Below are positions 41,182 to 49,506 of a DNA stretch of 64,000 bases, piece after piece (the stretch's first letter is position 1; each line of letters opens with the position of its first letter). The translations under genes were made by a program, and so were the position numbers. The notes beneath the pieces are model-generated. The model had not been told where the DNA came from, did not search any database, and saw nothing but the letters and a program-made list of their open reading frames with translations. Source of the stretch: Candidatus Coatesiibacteriota bacterium (GTDB lineage Bacteria > RBG-13-66-14 > B26-G2 > JAUVZD01); NCBI GenBank assembly GCA_030602715.1, contig JAUVZD010000001.1, positions 206,213-270,212 of the forward strand, read 5' to 3'.

Positions 41182-43254
41182 ATGAATAAAACCCCAACAA
41201 ATAAATCCTCCAAAGACAAAACTGAAGTAAATCATCCTCTTGTTATTAGATTCCTATCCTTCGTATCCAGCAAAGACTTCTTCTATTGCTTTCTCCTATT
41301 CGTAATATCCTTAATTCTCCATCTCTTCCATCTGCGCACCCTGGGGGTGAACAACCCACTCCTTCTCCCCCTCAACCCGGACTCCAACCTCTTTGACGGC
41401 ATTGCCCGGCACATTGCCGAAGGAAACATCATCCGGGAGCAACCATTCTTCATCGGTCCCCTCTACAGCTATTTCCTGGCCCTCTTCTACGCACTTTTCG
41501 GCTATAAATTCACCCTCATTCATTATACCCAAATAGTCATCTCCGCAACGGTCCCCATATTCACCTACCTCATCGCCCTCAAGACCTTCAACCGACCAAC
41601 TGCGGTGATCGGCGGTCTGGCTCTAGCCTTATATCCACCGCTCATCTTCTTTGATATCCTTCTCCTGCCGGTCGCTCTGGAGGTCTTTCTCCTATCCCTT
41701 TCGCTTCTCCTGCTGGTCGGATTCCCCCACAAGATGAGCTGGCGCTACGGCTTTGCCGGCATAACCATCGGTCTGGTCTCCCTCTCCCGCCCCAATATAC
41801 TCCTTTTCCCCCTCTTCCTCCTCTTTGCCGCCCTCATCTACAAAACCCCAAAAAAACTACTCCACAGATTGAGATGGGTGGTTCCGCTGGCTGTTGGAGC
41901 GATATTAATTATATTACCAGTGACCATCCACAATTATTACCTGAGCGGTGAATTCATCCCGGTCTCCACCCACGGGGGCATAAACTTCTTTGTGGGCAAC
42001 AACCCCGAAGCCACCGGAGCCTTCCACGCACCCAAGGACCTCTCCGCAACCCCCCTGGAACTGAACTGGGCTGAGTCCCGGCGTATTGCCGAGGAGGATA
42101 TGGGGAAAAAGCTCACGCCGAATCAGGTCTCCGCTTATTGGTTCGGGGAGGGCATTGATTTCATCCGCAAAAACCCCACCGATTTCCTCCGTCTGGTCTG
42201 GCGCAAGGCGGTGCTGATCTCCAACCACTACGAGCTGGGGCTCAACGAGAATTTCTACTTCCACCGCAACCAGAGCCTGGTCCTCCGCCTGCCCCTGCTC
42301 AACTGGGGTCTTCTCTTCGCCTTCGGCATAATCGGGCTTCTGGTCAGTCTAAAGCGTAAGGGAAATACTCCGGTTCTCTTCGCCCTCATCCTCACCACCA
42401 TCCTCACCCTGTTACTCTTCATAGTCAACGACCGCTATCGGCTGACCATGGTGGTCCCCCTGGCAATCTTTGGGGCTTATCTACCGGTCTGGCTGGTGGA
42501 GAGTTTCAGACGACGAAAGTTCCTGCGAGCGGGTTTGGTAACGGGCGGTTTAATCTGCCTGCTCATACTCTGCAACATCAATGTCTTCGGGCTTTTCCCG
42601 GGCAAGAATTTCGCCCCCATCCACTTCCGGCTGGGAAAATACTTATTAGAGAGCGGCAACTACGAGCAGGCGGCACACCACCTGAATCAGGTTGCCAATC
42701 TCCGCCCGGATGACAGCAACGCCCACATGCTCCTGGGCATCTCCTACATAAAGTTAAATGAGCCGGATAAAGCCTACGACAAGTTGATGAAGGCTTGTTC
42801 ACTGGCTCCGCAGGACCCCAAGCCCTTCTATAACCTGTCGCTGCTACTGGTAAATTATGGGCATAAGGAGGAGGCGGTGCCCTACTTAGAGCACTGTTTC
42901 AACATTGCACCGGAATATCTGCCGGCATCCTTTGCCTACATCGGTTTGCTAATTGAGCTGGCAAGGCTCCCACAGGCAGAAGCCGCCGCCCGGGAGCTTC
43001 TGGAGAAAGACCCGCAAAGCGAAAACCTCAACTATCGCCTGGGATATATCCTCTACCTGCAGGAAAAGGATGAGCAGGCTCTGGACTATCTACAATCTGC
43101 GGGGGATTTCTTTGACGCCCATCATATCATCGGGGAGATATACCTGCGGGCGGGAATGTCCCCGGAGGCGCTAATTGAGCTGGAGAAGGAGCGGGAGCTC
43201 CACCCTGACAACCCACTGGTATATGAACCTCTAAACAAGCTCCTAAATGAGTAA
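41182..43254 (+). CDS. GT39/PMT-like membrane glycosyltransferase with C-terminal TPR domain
   Basis: 690 residues. Residues about 35-445 form a multi-helix membrane domain of the ArnT/PMT type: the first luminal loop has the acidic pattern PLNPDSNLFDGIARHIAEGN, then LYPPLIFFDILLLPVALEVF, SLSRPNILLFP and a large periplasmic loop (HGGINFFVGNNPEATGAFH). Residues about 475-690 are five to six TPR repeats (SGNYEQAAHHLNQVANLRPD, YIKLNEPDKAYDKLMKACSL). It probably transfers a lipid-linked sugar onto envelope acceptors held by the TPR. Donor and acceptor are unknown. Confidence 0.8.
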   Translation: MNKTPTNKSSKDKTEVNHPLVIRFLSFVSSKDFFYCFLLFVISLILHLFHLRTLGVNNPLLLPLNPDSNLFDGIARHIAEGNIIREQPFFIGPLYSYFLALFYALFGYKFTLIHYTQIVISATVPIFTYLIALKTFNRPTAVIGGLALALYPPLIFFDILLLPVALEVFLLSLSLLLLVGFPHKMSWRYGFAGITIGLVSLSRPNILLFPLFLLFAALIYKTPKKLLHRLRWVVPLAVGAILIILPVTIHNYYLSGEFIPVSTHGGINFFVGNNPEATGAFHAPKDLSATPLELNWAESRRIAEEDMGKKLTPNQVSAYWFGEGIDFIRKNPTDFLRLVWRKAVLISNHYELGLNENFYFHRNQSLVLRLPLLNWGLLFAFGIIGLLVSLKRKGNTPVLFALILTTILTLLLFIVNDRYRLTMVVPLAIFGAYLPVWLVESFRRRKFLRAGLVTGGLICLLILCNINVFGLFPGKNFAPIHFRLGKYLLESGNYEQAAHHLNQVANLRPDDSNAHMLLGISYIKLNEPDKAYDKLMKACSLAPQDPKPFYNLSLLLVNYGHKEEAVPYLEHCFNIAPEYLPASFAYIGLLIELARLPQAEAAARELLEKDPQSENLNYRLGYILYLQEKDEQALDYLQSAGDFFDAHHIIGEIYLRAGMSPEALIELEKERELHPDNPLVYEPLNKLLNE

Positions 43255-43280
43255 ATGAGCAAGTTTATAAAAGACCGCCG

Positions 43281-43311
43281 AGCCCCGGGCAAATTTCGCA
43301 CCGGGCTTTTT
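43281..43311 (+). terminator. intrinsic terminator of the GT39-like gene
   Basis: AGCCCCGG and CCGGGCT pair (one bulge) around an 11-base loop and are followed by five T, about 27 bases after the stop codon. Confidence 0.7.
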
Positions 43312-43372
43312 GATATCGCTTGGCTTCCTGGAGGACATTATAGCTGGCTTGAAGAGATTGAAGTGTGGAGAG

Positions 43373-43413
43373 TCGGAAAAAATAATCAGGCGGCGGTTTC
43401 ACCGCCACCTGAT
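43373..43413 (-). terminator. intrinsic terminator of thiC
   Basis: Minus strand stem ATCAGGtGGCGGT / ACCGCCgCCTGAT with a single mismatch and a three-base loop, then TATTTTTT. It begins 25 bases after the thiC stop. Confidence 0.8.
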
Positions 43414-43437
43414 GATAATCTTTGCACTGAAGGTGTA

Positions 43438-44724
43438 TTATTTGCCCTTCCCCCTGGCCACCTTCATGGCACACAACCTGGAGCACATAGAGCAGGTCTG
43501 CTCATCCTCCAGCGGACAGCGCTCCCTCACCTTGTGGATTATATCCATGTCTATGGCAAGTTCAGCCTGCGCCTTCCAGTCAAAGTTGTAGCGTGCCGAG
43601 CTCATCTTTGCATCCCATTGGTCCGCAGCGGGTATTCCCCGGGCGATGTCTGCGGCGTGACCGGCTATGCGGGCGGATACCACCCCGATATGGACATCCT
43701 CCACCAGAGGCAGTCCCAGATGCTCCGCCGGAGTTACATAACAGAGGAAATCGGCGCCTGCCCAGGCGGCAAGAGCCCCGCCGATGGCTGAGGTGATGTG
43801 GTCGTAACCGGGAGCGACATCGGTCACCAGAGGACCGAGGACATAAAACGGCGCTCCATCGCAGATACGCTTTTCCAGAACTACATTGGCTTCCACCTGG
43901 TGCAGGGGGATATGACCGGGACCCTCCACCATCACCTGAACTCCTGCACTCCGGCTCCGCTTAACCAGGTCCCCGAGGACCGATAGCTCGGCAATCTGGG
44001 GGATGTCGGTGGCGTCGGCTATGGAACCGGGGCGCAGACCGTCGCCCAGAGAGAGGGTCATATCGTATTTGCGAGCGATGTCCAAAAGGATGTCAAACCG
44101 GGTGAAGAGGGGATTGTCCTTCTTGTTGGCTCGCATCCATTCTATAAGAAATGCTCCACCCCTGCTGACCACTCCGGTCAATCTATCGCCGATGTTCTCT
44201 ATGCTCTTTTGAGTTACGCCACAATGGACGGTGATGAAATCCACACCCTCCTCACCGTGCCCTTCAATAATCGCAAAAAGCTCCTCGGGGGTCATGTCCC
44301 CTATCTCCCGTCCCTCCTCCATCAAGCGGCAAACCGCCTCATATATGGGCACCGTGCCCAACATCACCGGACAGTTGCCACGAATTTTTCGGCGAATTTC
44401 GCCTATGTCGCCGGAGGTGGATAGGTCCATCACCGAATCGGTGCCGGCAGCCAGGGCGGTGGAGAGTTTCTCCAGCTCATAGTCCACATCGCAGAAGTCA
44501 CGGGATGTGCCTATGTTGGCATTGACCTTGGTCAGCAATCCCTCGCCGATGGCAAGCGGACGAAAATCCCTCACCAGGGAGGGAGTTTTGACATTGACCG
44601 GCAAAACCGCTACCCCCCGCTCAATAAGCAAGCGTAGATTCTCAGCGGGTATGTTCTCGTGTTCAGCGGCTTGCTCCATCTGAGGGGAGAGCTTCCCTTT
44701 ACAAGCCATCTCCAACTGGGTCAT
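43438..44724 (-). CDS. thiC: Phosphomethylpyrimidine synthase
   Basis: Radical SAM enzyme converting aminoimidazole ribotide to HMP phosphate for thiamine. Conserved TKVNANIGTSRD, SVMDLSTSGDIGEIR, FITVHCGVTQ, SLGDGLRPGSIADATD, MVEGPGHIPLHQVEANV and the C-terminal cluster motif CSMCSRLC are present. ATG 44724 (MTQLEMACKGK) with AGAGGTGGT upstream gives 428 residues, the shorter anaerobe/archaeal form. Monocistronic, with its own promoter and terminator. The leader is only about 30 bases, too short for a TPP riboswitch, so control must differ from the usual one. Confidence 0.95.
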   Translation of the reverse strand: MTQLEMACKGKLSPQMEQAAEHENIPAENLRLLIERGVAVLPVNVKTPSLVRDFRPLAIGEGLLTKVNANIGTSRDFCDVDYELEKLSTALAAGTDSVMDLSTSGDIGEIRRKIRGNCPVMLGTVPIYEAVCRLMEEGREIGDMTPEELFAIIEGHGEEGVDFITVHCGVTQKSIENIGDRLTGVVSRGGAFLIEWMRANKKDNPLFTRFDILLDIARKYDMTLSLGDGLRPGSIADATDIPQIAELSVLGDLVKRSRSAGVQVMVEGPGHIPLHQVEANVVLEKRICDGAPFYVLGPLVTDVAPGYDHITSAIGGALAAWAGADFLCYVTPAEHLGLPLVEDVHIGVVSARIAGHAADIARGIPAADQWDAKMSSARYNFDWKAQAELAIDMDIIHKVRERCPLEDEQTCSMCSRLCAMKVARGKGK

Positions 44725-44762
44725 GACTACCACCTCTCTGCCATATAAAAACAAAGTATTAG

Positions 44763-44791
44763 AGTATAGCCTATAACATCCAAACTTTCAA
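44763..44791 (-). promoter_or_regulatory. sigma-70 promoter of thiC
   Basis: Minus strand: TTGAAA, 17 bases, TATACT. Predicted start near 44756, about 32 bases before the thiC ATG. Confidence 0.72.
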
Positions 44792-44802
44792 CAAAATAAG
44801 GG

Positions 44803-44852
44803 AAAATAAAAAGGGCGCCGAAGCGCACTTACTAAGGATGCTTAAGACGCCC
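44803..44852 (-). terminator. intrinsic terminator of the M23 peptidase gene
   Basis: Minus strand hairpin GCGC-TTCG-GCGC with a stable UUCG tetraloop, inside a wider GGGCG/CGCCC stem, followed by CCTTTTTATTTT. Confidence 0.78.
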
Positions 44853-44874
44853 GATCTTTTCAAACCGTCCACCC

Positions 44875-45732
44875 TCATTCAATCATCATAAAGGGCATGG
44901 GGTCTATGTGCTGACCGTTATAACGCACCTCGTAATGTAGATGGGTGCCGGTGGAGTGACCGGTGGAGCCCATGAGGGCGATGGCTTCTCCCCGTTCCAC
45001 CTTCTGTCCCACCTGAACCAGGATGGTCTTGTTGTGGGCGTAGGCGGTGATGAAGCCATAGCCGTGGTCTATCTCCACGGTCAAGCCGTAACCCTCTTTC
45101 ATCCCGGCGAAGATGACCTCCCCGTCACCAGCCGCCCAGATGGGCTGACCCCGGTCGCCGACTATGTCCACCCCACGATGCATCTGTATGGTGCCGGTGA
45201 AGGGGGAGACGGTATTCCCGAAGCCACGCATTATCCATCCCCTGGTGGGCTTCAGGGTGGGCAGGCAACTAGCCATCTCCTTGTCCTGGGCAAGGATTTT
45301 CTTAATCCTTTGCAGGTTCTCCTCAATAACCTTTGCCATTACAAGCATGGCATCTACTTCCTCTATCTCATAATAGGTCTTATTACCAACCTCCGGCTCA
45401 ATCCCATCCTTTGGCAGCTCATCAAGGCGATGCATCTGGTAGAGCTCCTGCTGTTTTTTCTCCATCTCGCCTAGCTTCTCTTCCATCTCAGGGATGATAT
45501 TTTCCATCACCTCAATCTTTCGTTCCTTCTCCTTACTGGTCTCCTCCAGGAAGGGGATGCGCCCGACATCTATGACATCTCGGGTATAGATGTATCCTAA
45601 AAAGACAATCCCAGCGATGATAGCCAGGATTAAGGTGACAAACAATATGAAGACGAAGAACGGGAAATTGAAATTTCGCACCCGTCCATCCTGGTGGGGA
45701 ACGACCACCAAATTTAATCTTCTCTTGGACAA
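44875..45732 (-). CDS. M23-family peptidase, membrane-anchored
   Basis: Murein endopeptidase-like protein of 285 residues. A membrane anchor (about 24-48) is followed by a coiled coil (about 62-100) and a LytM domain (about 165-282). Zinc ligands are intact: His185 and Asp189 in HRGVDIV, and His266 in HLHYE. The catalytic His233 (AYAHN) and His264 are also present. It probably cleaves peptidoglycan cross-links in the periplasm or activates amidases. Transcribed alone, divergently from hisC. Confidence 0.9.
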   Translation of the reverse strand: MSKRRLNLVVVPHQDGRVRNFNFPFFVFILFVTLILAIIAGIVFLGYIYTRDVIDVGRIPFLEETSKEKERKIEVMENIIPEMEEKLGEMEKKQQELYQMHRLDELPKDGIEPEVGNKTYYEIEEVDAMLVMAKVIEENLQRIKKILAQDKEMASCLPTLKPTRGWIMRGFGNTVSPFTGTIQMHRGVDIVGDRGQPIWAAGDGEVIFAGMKEGYGLTVEIDHGYGFITAYAHNKTILVQVGQKVERGEAIALMGSTGHSTGTHLHYEVRYNGQHIDPMPFMMIE

Positions 45733-45759
45733 TATCCCACACTCCCTGAAAAGGTTTAT

Positions 45760-45788
45760 AAGTTAACAAAAAGCGCCCCTTTTTTCAA
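45760..45788 (-). promoter_or_regulatory. probable promoter of the M23 peptidase gene
   Basis: Minus strand: TTGAAA, 17 bases, TAACTT, about 25 bases before the ATG. Confidence 0.55.
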
Positions 45789-45815
45789 GCAAATTCCACC
45801 GTTTCTGAAAAACTC

Positions 45816-45844
45816 TTGACACCCCAAATGGTGGGTGCTATATT
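45816..45844 (+). promoter_or_regulatory. consensus sigma-70 promoter of hisC
   Basis: TTGACA, 17 bases, TATATT. Predicted start near 45851; ATG 45917 lies about 65 bases downstream. Confidence 0.78.
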
Positions 45845-45916
45845 GACTTATTATCTAACACCGTGAGAAAACGAGCGCATTTTCGTAATTTCTCACTCAA
45901 TGTGAAAGGAAAGGCC

Positions 45917-47008
45917 ATGGGGAAGCCCCGAAAAGAGATAGAGAAGATTGACACCTATAAACACGGCAAATCCATAAAAGAACTCCAGCGTGAGTTGGGT
46001 ATCTCTGAGGTGCTAAAACTTGCTTCCAACGAAAATCCCCTGGGCATCTCCCCTCGCGCAAGAGCCGCTTTCCTGAAATGTGTGGACGAACTCCACCTCT
46101 ACCCTGAGGTGGCAAGCTACGAACTGGTGAGAAAGCTCTCCCAGGTGACCGGGTTCCCCACCGAGCAGATAATCACCGGCGCCGGGGCGACCGAACTGAT
46201 TGAGATGTTAGCCCTGACATACCTGGACCCGAAAAGCGAGATGCTCACCGCGGATATTACTTTCATCATGTATAGGATCTCCACCACCATGATGGGGGCA
46301 AAAAATGTCCTGGTTCCGCTCAAGGACTATCGCTACGACATGGAAGCTATGGCTCGGGTAGTGAGCGACAGGACTAAAATCGTCTTCATCGCCAATCCCA
46401 ACAACCCCACGGGCACCATCATTCACAAAAAAGAGCTGGATGAATTTCTGGATAAGGTAAGCGATGAGGTAATTGTGGTAATGGATGAGGCATATTTTGA
46501 TTTTGTGGACGACGACGAATATCCCAGCGCCCTTGATTATATCCGCTCCGGAAAAAATATGGTCTGCCTGCGCACTTTCTCTAAAAACTACGGCATGGCT
46601 GGCTTGCGGGTGGGTTATGCTATTGCCCCAAAGGGGATCATTGAACAACTCTACAAGGTTAAGAAGCCCTTCAACGTCTCCAGGGCGTCACAGGCGACAG
46701 CCATCGCCGCCCTGGATGACGAGGAATTTCTCAGGCGGTCGGTAGAATTAACCCATCAGGAGAAGGAATTCCTGTATCAAGAGTATGAGCGCCTGGGGTT
46801 GAAACATGTTCCCACTCAGACCAACTTCATCATACTTGATATGGCTGACGGGGATAGAGCCAACAACCTCTCACAGGAACTTCTCAAAAAGGGAGTCATC
46901 GCCAGACCTATGGCTGGTGCCTGGGGTGCGCCGCACATGATGCGCATATCCATCGGCGAACACAACCAGAACGTCACCCTCATCCGCACACTTGAGGGCA
47001 TCCTGTAG
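45917..47008 (+). CDS. hisC: Histidinol-phosphate aminotransferase
   Basis: PLP-dependent class II-fold aminotransferase. Motifs are KLASNENPLGISP, GAGATELIEML, IANPNNPTGTI, MDEAYFDF, the PLP lysine in TFSKNYGMAGLRVGY and the C-terminal WGAPHMMRISIG. ATG 45917 behind GGAAAGG gives 363 residues, the usual length; the open frame starts 54 bases earlier without a ribosome site. No other his gene is nearby, so a role with other aromatic-type substrates cannot be excluded. An SDR gene follows immediately. Confidence 0.9.
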   Translation: MGKPRKEIEKIDTYKHGKSIKELQRELGISEVLKLASNENPLGISPRARAAFLKCVDELHLYPEVASYELVRKLSQVTGFPTEQIITGAGATELIEMLALTYLDPKSEMLTADITFIMYRISTTMMGAKNVLVPLKDYRYDMEAMARVVSDRTKIVFIANPNNPTGTIIHKKELDEFLDKVSDEVIVVMDEAYFDFVDDDEYPSALDYIRSGKNMVCLRTFSKNYGMAGLRVGYAIAPKGIIEQLYKVKKPFNVSRASQATAIAALDDEEFLRRSVELTHQEKEFLYQEYERLGLKHVPTQTNFIILDMADGDRANNLSQELLKKGVIARPMAGAWGAPHMMRISIGEHNQNVTLIRTLEGIL

Positions 47009-48040
47009 ATGAAGACCATCAAAAGCCCAATATTTCTTACCGGAGCCTCCGGCTTTCTCGGTGGAGCTCTGGCAAAAAGACTCCACCGACTGCGTTTTCC
47101 CTTGCGACTCCTGCTTCGCAGAAAGGCTCGCTCCCCCCTCCCGCCGGGTGAGGGGGTGGAGATTGTCCGAGGAGATATCACCGACCCGGGAAGCTATCGC
47201 TCCGCACTCCAGAACTGTGAGGTGGTCTTCCACTGCGCCGCTCTGGTGCGCAATTGGATTCCCGACAGGATGGATTTCTATCGGATAAATGTAGATGCCT
47301 TATCCGCTCTTATCCACACCGCGGTTGATTCAGGCGTGAAAAAGTTCATCTATACCTCATCCTTCATAGCTCTAGGGGCGAGCAATGGTGAAGCCCTGAG
47401 CGAGAACTCCCCCCTACCCACATACCGAGCGTATAACGAATATGAGGACAGCAAGCGCAAAGCGAGGGCTGTCGCCCGCCGGCTTTCTCGTCTGGAGTTT
47501 CCCCTGGTAACCTGCATACCGGGGGTCATCTACGGTCCCGGCGCCCTGACCGCCGGCAACCACCTGATGAACCTAATCCGCAGGCGTCTTGCCGGCAAAG
47601 ACGCCCTTCTGCCCAGAATGGCTGACAAACTATGGAACTTCTCCTATATTGACGATGTCGTTGAGGGGCACATACTTGCTATGCGGAGGGGAGAGAGAGG
47701 AGAGGAATACATCCTGGGGGGAGAGAACGCCACTATTGACAGATTCTTCAGCCTGCTTGCCGAAAAGACCGGATGTGCGAAACCCTGCCTTGGGGTGCCA
47801 TTTATAGTGGCGAAAATCCGTGCCGCCCTCTTTGACCGGTGGTATTATCCCCTGCTAAAAGGCGAAGAACCGCAGATAACCACCGGCGTGCTGGGCATCT
47901 ATTCCCGCAACTGGGCAATATCCTCCCGAAAAGCCGAGACTGAGCTGGGTTATAGACGCCGGGGGCTTGATGAGGGGCTAAGCGCCACCCTTCGCTGGAT
48001 GGATGCTCAGGGATTGGTCCCGGTCAATAAAACCCTATAA
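47009..48040 (+). CDS. NAD(P)-dependent epimerase/dehydratase (extended SDR)
   Basis: 343-residue extended short-chain dehydrogenase. The Rossmann motif TGASGFLGGALAKRL starts at residue 12, GDITDP follows at 57, the catalytic Tyr/Lys lie in YEDSKRKA with an upstream YTSSF, and PGVIYGPG is the usual post-catalytic motif. It resembles dihydroflavonol-reductase/HpnA-type proteins. Substrate unknown. The ATG directly follows the hisC stop, so the two are coupled although no shared pathway is evident. Confidence 0.85.
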   Translation: MKTIKSPIFLTGASGFLGGALAKRLHRLRFPLRLLLRRKARSPLPPGEGVEIVRGDITDPGSYRSALQNCEVVFHCAALVRNWIPDRMDFYRINVDALSALIHTAVDSGVKKFIYTSSFIALGASNGEALSENSPLPTYRAYNEYEDSKRKARAVARRLSRLEFPLVTCIPGVIYGPGALTAGNHLMNLIRRRLAGKDALLPRMADKLWNFSYIDDVVEGHILAMRRGERGEEYILGGENATIDRFFSLLAEKTGCAKPCLGVPFIVAKIRAALFDRWYYPLLKGEEPQITTGVLGIYSRNWAISSRKAETELGYRRRGLDEGLSATLRWMDAQGLVPVNKTL

Positions 48041-48051
48041 GGAGGGAAAAA

Positions 48052-48654
48052 TTGAAGACCAGAATCGTTCAAATTGCGGTATTCATTACCTGCATTGCTC
48101 CATTGACCCCAAATGCATCCGCCGCCGACCTAATCTTCAGCGACGATTTCTCAAGTAGCCATCTGGACGATAGATGGCAGGTCTATCCCGCCGCTGATTA
48201 TGATGAGCCCAAAGATATAGTCCTATCCGACGGATGGCTTATCCTCGGCGAATACGGCGACACCGCGGTCTATCTTGACCTGGAGTTGAAAAATTTTACC
48301 CTGGATTTTGACTTCTCCATGTTGAGCGAGAGCTATGGTATAGATTTCTCCGTCCATCCCCGCTACAACCACGACGAGAACGAGTGGAATGAATCTGTCA
48401 TCTGGCTATATCTGGACAAGGATGTGGTCAACTGCTACCAGGGAGAATGGACGGTGGAGGATTACGGTGATTACGAGGTCGCCCCTTACAAAACCTATCA
48501 CTTCACCGTGAAATGCAAAAGTGACGATGTGAAGGTGTGGCTGGACAACCAACTGGTCCTCTCCGCCCCCATCTATGTGAAAGAAGGAGGCATCCTCTTT
48601 GAGACCTATGGGGGGGCTACCCTGGGTATAGACAATGTGGAAGTGGTGAAGTAG
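48052..48654 (+). CDS. Secreted concanavalin-like (LamG/DUF1080-type) protein
   Basis: 200-residue protein with a signal peptide (1-24, ending ASAAD). The body begins FSDDFSSSHLDDRWQVYPA, the pattern that opens many LamG/DUF1080 sandwich domains, and ends with VWLDNQLVLSAP and GIDNVEVVK, also typical. Probably binds carbohydrate or another ligand outside the cytoplasm; no catalytic residues are apparent. The start is TTG with GGAGGG eight bases upstream. Third gene of the hisC-SDR unit. Confidence 0.68.
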   Translation: MKTRIVQIAVFITCIAPLTPNASAADLIFSDDFSSSHLDDRWQVYPAADYDEPKDIVLSDGWLILGEYGDTAVYLDLELKNFTLDFDFSMLSESYGIDFSVHPRYNHDENEWNESVIWLYLDKDVVNCYQGEWTVEDYGDYEVAPYKTYHFTVKCKSDDVKVWLDNQLVLSAPIYVKEGGILFETYGGATLGIDNVEVVK

Positions 48655-48684
48655 AAACTTGAGTCACCGCCGATTAAACTAACC

Positions 48685-48713
48685 TTGCCTCAAGACCAAC
48701 TTAATAGTATCTT
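48685..48713 (+). promoter_or_regulatory. promoter of the DUF92 gene, leaderless transcript
   Basis: TTGCCT, 17 bases, TATCTT. ATG 48723 is nine bases after the -10 box, so the predicted leader is zero to three bases, with no ribosome site. Confidence 0.6.
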
Positions 48714-48722
48714 ATTACCCCT

Positions 48723-49442
48723 ATGGAACAATTCCTGCAACCTTTACTCATCGGGCTGGCAATCAACCTGATATTGGGCACCGCCGCCCTTCTCCTTCGG
48801 CTGGTATCCTGGAGCGGATATTTCGGTGGACTGCTCATCGGCATCGCCACCTTTACCTTCGCCGGGGTCGGTCCCTACATAATACTCTGCACCTTCTTCG
48901 CCCTGGGCACCGCCTTCTCCAAGCTCGGCATTTCCACCAAACGGGCTCGGGGTAGCCATCAAGAGGGTGGCAGGGGCGGAAGGCACGCCCTGGCAAACTG
49001 CATGGTGGGTGTCTCTTGCGGCGTGGTCAGCGCCTTCATCCCTCATCCCGAACTAGCCCTGTTGGCGCTCACCGCCGCCTTCGCCACCGCCCTCTCCGAT
49101 ACCACCTCCAATGAACTGGGACAACTCCTCGGTAAACACCCCATCCTCCCCACCACATTCAAGCCGGTCCCCCCGGGAACCAACGGTGCGGTCTCGGTTG
49201 AGGGCACCCTTCTGGGAGTGGTGGCATCTCTGGTCATCGCCAGCATAGGGCTGGTCTTCGGCATTATCAACTGGTGGGGCTTCCTGGCGGTGGCAATTGC
49301 CGCTTTTCTGGGAACCACCGTGGAGAGCATCCTGAGCGCAAGCCCGATAAGAGGGCTGGATAATAATGAGTTGCTTAATTTCGTAAACACCCTTCTCGGC
49401 GCCCTATTTGCGGTTGGAATATATCTAATTTTGACTATCTAA
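48723..49442 (+). CDS. DUF92/VTE6-like membrane protein
   Basis: 239-residue polytopic protein of the DUF92/TMEM19 family. Six or so hydrophobic helices carry the family motifs GGRGGRHALANC, ATALSDTTSNELGQLLGK and GTNGAVSVEGTLLG. Plant VTE6 of this family is a CTP-dependent phytyl-phosphate kinase. The adjacent gene is a UbiA prenyltransferase, so a role in phosphorylating a polyprenyl or isoprenoid alcohol is attractive but inferred. The ATG is unusually close to the promoter. Confidence 0.85.
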   Translation: MEQFLQPLLIGLAINLILGTAALLLRLVSWSGYFGGLLIGIATFTFAGVGPYIILCTFFALGTAFSKLGISTKRARGSHQEGGRGGRHALANCMVGVSCGVVSAFIPHPELALLALTAAFATALSDTTSNELGQLLGKHPILPTTFKPVPPGTNGAVSVEGTLLGVVASLVIASIGLVFGIINWWGFLAVAIAAFLGTTVESILSASPIRGLDNNELLNFVNTLLGALFAVGIYLILTI

Positions 49443-49454
49443 GCCTCCAAGTTA

Positions 49455-49474
49455 GCGAGGATTTGTGTCCTCGC
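49455..49474 (+). repeat. hairpin between the DUF92 and ubiA genes
   Basis: Perfect seven-base stem GCGAGGA/TCCTCGC with a six-base loop in the 64-base spacer. No strong T-tract follows, so it may be a weak terminator or an mRNA stabiliser. Confidence 0.4.
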
Positions 49475-49506
49475 CTTCCATTCAACTCTTTAATTAAAGG
49501 TGCATT

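Noticed and set aside
43425..44870. TPP riboswitch before thiC
   Set aside because: The spacer between promoter and start codon is about 30 bases and holds no aptamer-like sequence.
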